Shown here one piece after another: positions 16,314 through 23,524 of a stretch of DNA of 64,000 bases. Source of the stretch: Paenibacillus tritici. Lineage in GTDB: Bacteria > Bacillota > Bacilli > Paenibacillales > Paenibacillaceae. The stretch is taken from NCBI RefSeq assembly GCF_013204885.1, contig NZ_JABMKX010000011.1:1-64000 (forward strand), written 5' to 3'. The stretch's first letter is position 1. Each line of letters starts with the position of its first letter. Both the position numbers and the translations under genes were made by a program. The notes under the pieces are model-generated. The model saw only the letters and a program-made list of their open reading frames with translations. It had not been told where the DNA came from and searched no databases.

Positions 16314-16442
16314 GCTGTGCACCGCTTGGGAATACAGAGAGAAGCTTCTCCCGGTGCTGTCTTGCAGACAAGAGGCATATACATGTAGAGAAGCCTGTAA
16401 CAGCAGGTAAGCTAACTACTTGGGAATAAGGGGGAAGAGACA

Positions 16443-16832
16443 ATGGGAAGTGATCCATCCTGGATGTTCGATTTTACAGGAACGGTATTGCCGGTCTTTG
16501 TCGCTCTGATCGTGGGGATCATCGCTGTATCAGCTGGCAGAGGACTGCTTCAGTGGAGCCGGAACAACAACGCCCCCCTGCAGTCCATTCCCGCCCGTAT
16601 CGTGAGCAAGCGCACAGAAATGCGCCAGCAGTCTCAGGAGGATAATCTCTCCAGCCGGACCAGCACAACCTACTATCTGACCTATGAAGCTGAGGATGGG
16701 GTGCGGCGGGAGTTCAAGGTGGAAGGTCATGAATACGGTATGAGTGCGGAGGGGGATAGAGGCGTGCTAACCTACCAGGGCACACGGTATCATGGCTTTC
16801 AGCGGCGTCCTCATTACTCCACGGCGGAGTAG
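16443..16832 (+). CDS. DUF2500 family membrane-anchored protein
   Basis: A 129-aa protein with one N-terminal membrane segment (about residues 12-35, VLPVFVALIVGIIAVSAG). A DUF2500-type beta domain follows, recognised from PARIVSKRTEMR, STTYYLTYEAEDGVRREFKV and GDRGVLTYQGTRYHGF. The family has no established function. The start is the ATG at 16443, after GGGGGAAGAGACA. The soluble part is probably extracytoplasmic or membrane-proximal; the topology is not certain. Confidence 0.75.
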   Translation: MGSDPSWMFDFTGTVLPVFVALIVGIIAVSAGRGLLQWSRNNNAPLQSIPARIVSKRTEMRQQSQEDNLSSRTSTTYYLTYEAEDGVRREFKVEGHEYGMSAEGDRGVLTYQGTRYHGFQRRPHYSTAE

Positions 16833-16866
16833 CCGGAGGGTATTCTTATCATAGAAAGTTACGTTT

Positions 16867-16903
16867 CCCCCTCGTTCCTTCACAGGAGCAAGGGGGTTTT
16901 TGG
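16867..16903 (+). terminator. Terminator of the DUF2500 gene
   Basis: CCCCCT...TTCCT pairs with AGGA...AAGGGGG, followed by TTTTT. Confidence 0.75.
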
Positions 16904-16927
16904 TTTGAAAAAACTTGGGCGCAGACT

Positions 16928-16956
16928 GTCACCTCTTGGGCGAATGCACATACAAT
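16928..16956 (+). promoter_or_regulatory. Candidate sigma-E-type sporulation promoter of cwlJ-gerQ
   Basis: CATACAAT at 16949 matches the mother-cell sigma-E -10 consensus. GTCACCT at 16928 with a 14-bp gap is a fair -35. In B. subtilis cwlJ and gerQ belong to the sigma-E regulon, which supports the reading. Confidence 0.5.
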
Positions 16957-17045
16957 ACAGCGAGCAGCTAAAGAACAACGGAGATTTGAGCAGGGCGGCA
17001 TGGCTGTCGTCACTGTCCATGAAATGAATGCAAGGAGGAGAACGC

Positions 17046-17468
17046 GTGGCTGTCATCAAAACAAACTCGGAGGACGTAAGGGTACTTGCGCGGCTGATGC
17101 GGGCAGAGGCTGAAGAGGACGGGGAGTCAGGTATGCTGATGGTCGGCAATGTCGGCGTGAACCGGATTCTTGGCAATTGCCTGGATTTCAACAACATCCG
17201 CAGTGTGAATGACATGGTGTACCAGAGCCCCGGAGGCTTTGAAGCGCCGCAGAAGGGATATTTCTATCAGCGGGCACGGGAAGCCGATATCCGGCTGGCG
17301 AAACGTGCCATTAATGGAGAAAGAACCTGGCCTGCCTCGAATGCGCTCTGGTTCTTCCGGCCTGTCGGAGACTGTCCGGCGAACTGGTACAATCAGCAGA
17401 ATACCGGCCGTTACAAAGCCCACTGCTTCTTCACTCCGACACAGGCAGATTGTCCGGCAGTATTCTAG
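17046..17468 (+). CDS. cwlJ: Spore cortex-lytic cell wall hydrolase CwlJ
   Basis: A 140-aa hydrolase of the SleB/CwlJ family that degrades muramic-lactam cortex peptidoglycan during germination. The GTG start at 17046 (MAVIKTNSEDVRVLAR) has AAGGAGGAG about 6 nt upstream. LMRAEAEEDGESGMLMVGNVGVNR contains the catalytic Glu in the RAEA motif. RAINGERTWPASNALWFF and the C-terminal RYKAHCFFTP are typical. There is no signal peptide, as known for CwlJ, which localises to the spore coat from the mother cell. gerQ, needed for its localisation, follows after 44 bp. Confidence 0.93.
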   Translation: MAVIKTNSEDVRVLARLMRAEAEEDGESGMLMVGNVGVNRILGNCLDFNNIRSVNDMVYQSPGGFEAPQKGYFYQRAREADIRLAKRAINGERTWPASNALWFFRPVGDCPANWYNQQNTGRYKAHCFFTPTQADCPAVF

Positions 17469-17512
17469 GCAAGAAAGAGATGGTTAGTACACTTTTAGGA
17501 GGTAATCCGTAC

Positions 17513-18028
17513 ATGATCGTTCAACCGTACCGCCCAGTTCCTTATATGATGGGCAGCAACCCCGCAGGCAGCATGAACAATATGGATAACATGAGCAATA
17601 TGAACAACATGAATAACATGAACAATATGGGACACATCGGAAATATGGGGCAAATGGGCCAGATGGGCAAAATGGGAGCCATGCCGCCCCAGGTGAGCAG
17701 CGGCAGCCCCATGATGCCTGGCGGAATGGTAGTCTCTACCGCTGCACCTGTGTTTGAGCAGTCCTATATTGAGAATATTTTCCGGCTGAATCTTGGTAAG
17801 GTAGGTACCTTCTACTTCACTTATGAGAACAACAAAGACTGGAATGCCAAAGTCTATACAGGCGTGCTTGAAGCTGCCGGCCGTGACCACCTGATCATCA
17901 GTGACCGGGCTACAGGACAGCGGGTAGTGCTGCTGATGGTTAACTTCGATTATGCAACCTTTGAAGAGCCGCTTGTCTATCAATATCCGGGAGTTATCGG
18001 GAATCCGCTGGGTGTACGTAACTGCTGA
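17513..18028 (+). CDS. gerQ: Spore coat protein GerQ
   Basis: A 171-aa coat protein, starting at the ATG at 17513 with AGGAGG 10 nt upstream. A low-complexity Met/Asn/Gly-rich stretch (residues about 20-60, repeats of NNM and GQM) precedes the conserved GerQ domain (QSYIENIFRLNLGK, VGTFYFTYENNKDW, TGVLEAAGRDHLIISD, VNFDYATFEEPL). GerQ is cross-linked in the coat and needed for CwlJ localisation, and the cwlJ-gerQ order matches B. subtilis. The Asn/Met repeats replace the Gln/Tyr-rich N-terminus usual in Bacillus. Confidence 0.93.
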   Translation: MIVQPYRPVPYMMGSNPAGSMNNMDNMSNMNNMNNMNNMGHIGNMGQMGQMGKMGAMPPQVSSGSPMMPGGMVVSTAAPVFEQSYIENIFRLNLGKVGTFYFTYENNKDWNAKVYTGVLEAAGRDHLIISDRATGQRVVLLMVNFDYATFEEPLVYQYPGVIGNPLGVRNC

Positions 18029-18065
18029 TAAGCTTTTCTGACCATTTATCCATAGATTAACCCAA

Positions 18066-18110
18066 AAACGGCTGTCCCCCTTTGTTTAAAGGCGGTCAGC
18101 CGTTTCTTTT
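18066..18110 (+). terminator. Terminator of cwlJ-gerQ
   Basis: AAACGGCTG and CAGCCGTTT pair around a 22-nt loop, followed by CTTTT. Confidence 0.8.
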
Positions 18111-18219
18111 GCTGCCTTCCTTACATATGCTGTATTTTTCGAGGGGACACGCATGGTTGCTGTTTCACCTAATATATTTATATAATGAAAGTATTATTTA
18201 TAATTCGTGATTCATTACA

Positions 18220-18343
18220 GGAGATGAGGGCATTGGGGAGTTGATACGCAAGGAAGCACCTGGCGTTATCCAGTCTGACATTTTGAGCAAACGAAGGAGG
18301 TGGGCCTATCCATCCGTACAGGTTACGGTGGATAGGAGTATAA
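18220..18343 (+). promoter_or_regulatory. Structured 5' leader of the CNNM/CBS gene
   Basis: The leader has a CTGG/CCAG hairpin (near 18260). Immediately before the start codon a 13-bp stem pairs CCTATCCA-CCGTA with TACGG-TGGATAGG (about 18305-18336), whose 3' arm overlaps the ribosome binding site ATAGGAG. A second strong Shine-Dalgarno, GAAGGAGGTGGG, lies at about 18293 without an adjacent start codon. It does not match the M-box or Mn riboswitch as I know them. Confidence 0.4.
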
Positions 18344-18344
18344 A

Positions 18345-19661
18345 TTGAGCGACCCTTTACCCGGTATATTACATGTAGGACTTATTATTTTGCTTGTGCT
18401 GCTTAACGGTTTCTTTGTTTCGGTTGAGTATGCGATGGTGAAGGTGCGCAGCGGGCGCATTGAGTCACTGATTGAAGAAGGCAGTAAGAGAGCGTTAGCT
18501 GCAAGAAAAATCGTCCATAATCTGGATGGCTTCCTGTCCGCGTGTCAGCTTGGGGTTACCCTTGCTTCACTCGCACTGGGCTGGCTGGGTGAACCGGCCG
18601 TGGCCACGATTGTGGGGCCGCTGATTATGAAGCTGGGCTTTGGCGAGACCTCGGTGTTTGTCATCTCTCTGATTATAGCGTTTATGTTCATCACCGTTCT
18701 GCACATCGTACTTGGTGAGCTTGCGCCTAAGACCATTGCTGTGAATAAGGCAGAGGCTGTACTTCTGTTAACCGCGGGACCGATGAACGTGTTCTACCGG
18801 ATTATGTTTCCTTTCATCTGGGTAGTGAACGGGCTGGCCCGGGGGCTGCTGCGTATCTTCCGTCTGGCACCGGCTTCCGAGCTGGCGACTGCGCATACGG
18901 AGGAAGAAATACGCATTCTGATGCAGGAGAGCAACAAAAGCGGTCTGATTGACAACACGGAAATGACGCTGGTCGATAATATTTTTGGATTTGCCGACAC
19001 GATGGCCCGGGAGATTATGATTCCGCGTACAGAAATGATATGTCTGAACACCCATCTGGAGACGGAAGAGAATCTTGAGATTGCCTTCGACGGGATGAGA
19101 ACCCGTTATCCGGTCTGTGAAGGAGACAAGGACCATATTCTTGGCTTCATTCATATTAAGGATATGATCCGGGACAATGCTCCGAAATATAATGAATTGA
19201 TCCGTCCCATCCTGACTGTACCGGAATCCATTCAGATCAGCGCCCTCCTGAAGGTCATGCAGCGTGCCAAGACGCAAATCGCCATTCTAATTGATGAATA
19301 TGGCGGTACCTCGGGTATGGTTACGCTGGAGGATATTATGGAGGAGATTGTCGGCGAGATTCAGGATGAGTTCGACGAGGAGCGCCCCGGCATTGAGCAG
19401 CTGGGAGAGGATGAGTTCTCGGTGGATGGACTGATGCTGATTGAAGAGATCAACGACAAGCTTGGCATCCATATGGAAACCGATGATTACGATACGATAG
19501 GCGGATGGCTGTATTCCAAGCTTGAAGTCAACCCGCCGCAAAAAGGCCAGACGATTGAGTTTGACAATCATTTATTTGTCGTAGAAGAAACAGACAACAA
19601 GCGGATTTCGCGGATCAAGCTGCTGAAGCTGCAGTTTTTGACAGAGGAAGCCGGAGCATAA
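18345..19661 (+). CDS. CNNM/CBS-domain (hemolysin C/CorC-type) membrane protein
   Basis: A 438-aa protein of the CNNM transporter family linked to magnesium/cobalt efflux and often misnamed hemolysin. The TTG start has AGGAG 7 nt upstream. The N-terminal DUF21 domain has four hydrophobic segments (residues about 5-190, including NGFFVSVEYAMVKVR and LGELAPKTIAV). A CBS pair (about 210-340; IMIPRTEMICL, YPVCEGDKDHILGFIHIKD, ILIDEYGGTSGMVTLEDIMEEIVGEI) and the CorC/HlyC C-terminal domain (DEFSVDGLMLIEEIND, GGWLYSKLE) follow. A paralogue lies at 55247-56569. Its leader suggests post-transcriptional control. Confidence 0.87.
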   Translation: MSDPLPGILHVGLIILLVLLNGFFVSVEYAMVKVRSGRIESLIEEGSKRALAARKIVHNLDGFLSACQLGVTLASLALGWLGEPAVATIVGPLIMKLGFGETSVFVISLIIAFMFITVLHIVLGELAPKTIAVNKAEAVLLLTAGPMNVFYRIMFPFIWVVNGLARGLLRIFRLAPASELATAHTEEEIRILMQESNKSGLIDNTEMTLVDNIFGFADTMAREIMIPRTEMICLNTHLETEENLEIAFDGMRTRYPVCEGDKDHILGFIHIKDMIRDNAPKYNELIRPILTVPESIQISALLKVMQRAKTQIAILIDEYGGTSGMVTLEDIMEEIVGEIQDEFDEERPGIEQLGEDEFSVDGLMLIEEINDKLGIHMETDDYDTIGGWLYSKLEVNPPQKGQTIEFDNHLFVVEETDNKRISRIKLLKLQFLTEEAGA

Positions 19662-19678
19662 GCTGCATAATTTACACT

Positions 19679-19712
19679 AAGCACGGCGCTATTATGGCGC
19701 TGTGCTTTTTTT
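19679..19712 (+). terminator. Terminator of the CNNM gene
   Basis: AAGCACGGCGC and GCGCTGTGCTT pair and are followed by a T7 run. Confidence 0.85.
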
Positions 19713-19776
19713 GCATGCCCAAATGTGGCGATCCTCCGATTCGGGGGGAATGGGGGCGGGTAAGGAGTGTAAATAG

Positions 19777-21732
19777 ATGAAATATATCCGATTCAAGAAA
19801 GGGGCGGGAGCGTTGGAGCATCCTCATAACACTTACAATGATCTGCTTGTCCTCTTATCGGTTGCGATAGCTTTTTTGTCCTGCTTCACAGCACTGGATC
19901 TCACAGAACGGCTGCTCCGCAGCCAGCGGGGCCCGCGTTATATATTATTAATCTCCCTGGTACTCGGTACCGGAATGTGGAGTATGCATTTCATCGGGAT
20001 GCGCGCAATGGATATGGGCGTTCCGGTGTCGTATGATCTGCTGCTGCTGGCGTTCTCTCTGATCATTCCTGTGGCAGCTTCTTATATGCTGTTAGTGATG
20101 CTTAATAACCAGCGTACCCGCAGCAGGATTTATCTGGGGCTGGGCGGCCTGTTGTTCAGCAGCGGCATTCTGATTATGCATTTCAGCGGCATTCTGTCGA
20201 TGAAGCTTACAGCAAGCTATGAACAAGGCGCTTTTTCCATGATTCTGTCGGTAATGTTCGCCTTGATCGTCCCTGTTATTACCGCATCCTACGATCCCAA
20301 GTGGCTGGAGAAGGACTACAATATGTTCAGCTTCAAAAAACTGCTGCTTGTCATCACCTTGACCGGCGCATTCACAGGCATCCATTATGCCGCCATGGCG
20401 GGTGCTTCCTTCCCTATGGTTGAGCCGTCCAATGCTACCCGGCGAATGCTCTTCCTGAATGATTCTGTGCTGGGGCTGCTCCTGGCCGGATCATTCTTGT
20501 TCATTGTGTCGATCGTTCTTGCCCTGCTGTACAGGGACCGGCAGCGGGTACTCCAGGCGGCTGCCTTCAATGAGCAGCGGTATACTGCCTTATTCGAGCA
20601 TAGTCCGGATATGGTGATGTGCATTGATCCGGCCCGCAAGAAGATCATCAGTGTGAACCCTTCCCTGCGGAACACAACCGGATACGGCACAGAAGAGCTG
20701 GGGAATTATAAAGCGATACTGTACAGTGAGCGGGATGAAGCAGCCGTCAGGGATGCCGTACTCCGCGCCTCGCGGGGCCAATCCTCCAAGCTGGAGCTTA
20801 AGGTCCGGACCAAAGGCGGCGAGCAGCTTATCTGCAGCGTCACCGTGTTTCCTTTGCAGCATCATACGGAACAGCTGGTCTATATCGTAGCCGAGGATGT
20901 CACTACCCTGATGAAGTTTCAATATGAGCTGATGGAGGCGCGGGACGCTGCTGAGAGTGCAGTCACGATGAAAAGCGAGTTCCTGGCTACCATGAGCCAT
21001 GAAATCCGCACACCGCTGAATGGTATTATCGGGATCAATCAGCTATTGGCCGAGGAGATCAGCAATCCTGAACATCTGGAGTTGCTGCAGCTCCAGAGCA
21101 CCAGCGGCCACGCGTTGCTGAAGGTCATGAGCGATATTCTCGATATCTCCCGTCTGGAGGCGGATAGCCTGGCCCTGACGAAGGATGATTTTCAGCTGAA
21201 GGCGCTGTTGCAGGGCTGCATGGATCTGTTCATGGTGAGCACTCAAGACAAGCCGTTATCGCTTGAGCTGGAGATGGAAGAGGGGCTTCCCGACAACTTC
21301 GCCGGAGACTCGCAGCGCCTTCGCCAGATTCTGATCAATCTGATTGGCAATGCCGTGAAATTCACTCCATCCGGCACGATAACCGTTAAGGTAGAGTCCT
21401 ATGGCGTCAGAGAGAGCGCTCAGTCTCTGCAATTTATGGTGCGTGATACCGGGATTGGCATTTCACCGGATAAGCTGCAGCTGCTGTTTCAAACCTTCTC
21501 CCAAGTGGACGGGTCACATACCCGCAAATACCCCGGCACGGGTCTGGGGCTTGCGATCTGCAAGAAGCTGGTGGATTTGATGCAGGGAGAGATCTGGGCG
21601 GAGCCGGCAGAGGGGGGAGGCACCCAGTTTTTTTTCAGAATTAAGCTGCAGTCGCTGGAGCATTCACCGGAGCTGTTCTTCGGCAAAGAGAAAGAGGATG
21701 GGGGAGCGCAGAAGACGACGGAAGCTGTATAA
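19777..21732 (+). CDS. MHYT-PAS sensor histidine kinase
   Basis: A 651-aa membrane sensor kinase. AAGGAG lies 9 nt before the ATG. Seven hydrophobic segments (residues about 20-260) form an MHYT domain, with the repeated motifs SMHFIGM, IMHFSGI and HYAAMAG, thought to bind copper and sense a diatomic gas. A PAS domain follows (about 268-385; YTALFEHSPDMVMCIDP, YIVAEDVTTL). The HisKA box is MKSEFLATMSHEIRTPLNGI (phospho-acceptor His). The catalytic domain has N-box LIGNAVKFTP, G1 DTGIGI and GTGLGLAICKKL. There is no receiver domain and no adjacent response regulator, so the partner is elsewhere. Confidence 0.9.
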   Translation: MKYIRFKKGAGALEHPHNTYNDLLVLLSVAIAFLSCFTALDLTERLLRSQRGPRYILLISLVLGTGMWSMHFIGMRAMDMGVPVSYDLLLLAFSLIIPVAASYMLLVMLNNQRTRSRIYLGLGGLLFSSGILIMHFSGILSMKLTASYEQGAFSMILSVMFALIVPVITASYDPKWLEKDYNMFSFKKLLLVITLTGAFTGIHYAAMAGASFPMVEPSNATRRMLFLNDSVLGLLLAGSFLFIVSIVLALLYRDRQRVLQAAAFNEQRYTALFEHSPDMVMCIDPARKKIISVNPSLRNTTGYGTEELGNYKAILYSERDEAAVRDAVLRASRGQSSKLELKVRTKGGEQLICSVTVFPLQHHTEQLVYIVAEDVTTLMKFQYELMEARDAAESAVTMKSEFLATMSHEIRTPLNGIIGINQLLAEEISNPEHLELLQLQSTSGHALLKVMSDILDISRLEADSLALTKDDFQLKALLQGCMDLFMVSTQDKPLSLELEMEEGLPDNFAGDSQRLRQILINLIGNAVKFTPSGTITVKVESYGVRESAQSLQFMVRDTGIGISPDKLQLLFQTFSQVDGSHTRKYPGTGLGLAICKKLVDLMQGEIWAEPAEGGGTQFFFRIKLQSLEHSPELFFGKEKEDGGAQKTTEAV

Positions 21733-21824
21733 TACAGGTTTGCCAAAAAGAGAGCTTTGATTATATACTTTGAAAGTAACTATTCTTTTATCACGACAGT
21801 CCAGAGGACGGAAAGGAACTCTCT

Positions 21825-22580
21825 TTGAGCAAACCAAAAAAGAACAATGTCACGGTTCCCCAGATGAGCAAGCAGGAGAAGCGCAAGGCAGAGCTGGAGC
21901 AGCAGAAGCAGAAAACGAGAATTCTGATCGTGAGTACAGTGGCCATCGTCGTTATTATTTTTGTCGGATTATATCTGCTCGCCTCTAAGGACAGCTCAGC
22001 CCCGGGCTCCACGGCTGAACCGGTTAATTTCAATTACAGTGAGATGATACGCTTAGGCAAGGAAGATGCCCCGGTCAAAATTGTGGAATTCGGCGATTTC
22101 AAATGTCCGGCCTGCGCCCAGTTCACAGGGATCATGAAACCGCAGATCGTGCAGGAGTATGTGAATCAGGATAAAGCGGCCTTTTACTTTGTAAACTTAG
22201 CCTTCCTTGCTGCGGATTCCAAAACAGCCTCGCTTGCAGCACTTTCGGTCTATCATCAGAACCAGGAAGCCTTCTGGAAGTACTTCGATGCGATGTATGC
22301 CAACCAGGGGAATGAGGACAAAGAATGGGCAACACCGGACTACCTGGTAAGTCTCGCCAAGCAGTTAGAACTGCCGGTGGACTACGATCTGCTGCGCAAA
22401 GACATTGAAGACCGTACCTATGCAAGTGAACTGAACCGGGATATTCAGGTCGCAACCGACGCTGGAGTGACAACTACACCTACCGTGTTCGTGAATGGAG
22501 TCAAGGTGAAGGAGCCCTTCAATATGGAGGAGATTGATGCTCAGATCCAGGCAGCAACGGAAGCTGCGGCAGCCCAATGA
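21825..22580 (+). CDS. bdbD: Thiol-disulfide oxidoreductase, BdbD/DsbA-type
   Basis: A 251-aa extracytoplasmic oxidase that introduces disulfides into exported proteins. The TTG start at 21825 (MSKPKKNNVTVPQMS) has AAAGGAA upstream. A lysine-rich cytosolic N-terminus is followed by a signal anchor (about residues 36-54, ILIVSTVAIVVIIFVGLYLL). A thioredoxin fold of the DsbA type begins at DAPVKIVEFGDFKCPACAQF with the CPAC active site. The cis-Pro loop is TTTPTVFVNG. The stop codon overlaps the bdbC start (ATGA), so the pair is translationally coupled. Confidence 0.88.
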   Translation: MSKPKKNNVTVPQMSKQEKRKAELEQQKQKTRILIVSTVAIVVIIFVGLYLLASKDSSAPGSTAEPVNFNYSEMIRLGKEDAPVKIVEFGDFKCPACAQFTGIMKPQIVQEYVNQDKAAFYFVNLAFLAADSKTASLAALSVYHQNQEAFWKYFDAMYANQGNEDKEWATPDYLVSLAKQLELPVDYDLLRKDIEDRTYASELNRDIQVATDAGVTTTPTVFVNGVKVKEPFNMEEIDAQIQAATEAAAAQ

Positions 22581-23011
22581 CAGCCTTCTCTGCCTTCTGC
22601 CGCCGCAACTGTCTCTACTTGGCCTGGTTTGTCTGTGTTATTGCTGTAGCGGGAAGCTTATATCTCAGTGAAGTTCTGGGGTATGAGCCCTGTAAGTTAT
22701 GCTGGTTCCAGCGGATTTTCATGTACCCGCAGCTCTTCTTGCTTGGAATAGCCACCTACCGGGGGGACAAGCGTATTATCCCTTATGTTCTTCCCCTGAG
22801 TCTGATCGGCGGCAGCATCTCTATCTATCATTATGCAGAGCAGAAAATACCGGCACTCAGCAAGGTGCTCCCCTGTACAATCGGCGTGCCGTGCAACAAA
22901 GATTATCTGAATCTTTTCGGATTTATAACGATCCCTTTGCTTGCACTTATTGCGTTCACACTCATCGCCATTCTGCTATGGACAGGACGCAAAGAGGAGA
23001 CTGTAGAGTAG
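22577..23011 (+). CDS. bdbC: Disulfide oxidoreductase BdbC (DsbB-like)
   Basis: A 144-aa four-helix membrane protein that reoxidises BdbD and passes electrons to quinone. Its start overlaps the bdbD stop by 4 nt. The first redox pair is CKLCWFQRI after TM1-2, and the second is PCTIGVPCNKDY in the second external loop. Length and helix arrangement match B. subtilis BdbC. YVLPLSLIGGSISIYHY is a typical TM3 segment. Confidence 0.92.
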   Translation: MTAFSAFCRRNCLYLAWFVCVIAVAGSLYLSEVLGYEPCKLCWFQRIFMYPQLFLLGIATYRGDKRIIPYVLPLSLIGGSISIYHYAEQKIPALSKVLPCTIGVPCNKDYLNLFGFITIPLLALIAFTLIAILLWTGRKEETVE

Positions 23012-23244
23012 AAGATGTCAGGCAGGCTGAAGCGGTGAACATTCCTTTAAATTAAGCGGAAATTAATGTTCAAAAAGACTGTAAAACCAAGCGATATAGG
23101 GATAATGAAAGAGAATGAAAGATCAAGACATACCGGATCATGGATTTGGTGGTTTTGGATGCTTTTCATTCTTTTTTCATTTGTTTCACCGCTTTACGGA
23201 AGCCGTATTGTAGCTTAATATTAGTCCTTGTGAGAAGTTGAATA
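23012..23244. other. Non-coding gap upstream of the riboswitch
   Basis: No gene is supported here. It should contain the kimA promoter, but no hexamer pair stands out. Confidence 0.35.
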
Positions 23245-23400
23245 TGCGCTGAATTTTCCGGTAGGAAAAACGGGGGAACCAAACTTGGCCCAGTGCCAAA
23301 GGGGTGAATCGGAAGCGGGTCAGAAGACTCGTAACCGTAGGGCTACCACAGCCCGAATCCGCCAGCTAACCTCGTAAGCATTAGTGGGATAATGACCATG
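23245..23400 (+). promoter_or_regulatory. ydaO/yuaA-type c-di-AMP riboswitch
   Basis: The conserved blocks appear in order: CGGGGGAACC (about 23270), GGGGTGAATC, GGGCTACC, then CCCGAATCCG and CAGCTAACCTCGTAAGC. These are signature segments of the ydaO class, which binds cyclic di-AMP and turns expression off. It precedes a KimA-type potassium importer, the classic target. Boundaries are approximate. Confidence 0.95.
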
Positions 23401-23408
23401 CACATCAA

Positions 23409-23438
23409 GGCATGCGGATCATTTCCGTATGCTTATTT
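23409..23438 (+). terminator. Riboswitch expression-platform terminator
   Basis: GCATGCGGA and TCCGTATGC pair around CATT and are followed by TTATTTT, directly after the c-di-AMP aptamer. Ligand binding would favour this terminator. Confidence 0.75.
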
Positions 23439-23524
23439 TGGTGCCTGCATTTATGAAATCCACTTATGAAAACAGCGCACGGAATTTCCGTTTCAACTTA
23501 ACAAAGAGAGGAACTGTTACTACA

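Noticed and set aside
18220..18343. Magnesium M-box or Mn (yybP-ykoY) riboswitch before the CNNM gene
   Set aside because: The conserved core blocks of either class were not found, so only a structured leader is reported.
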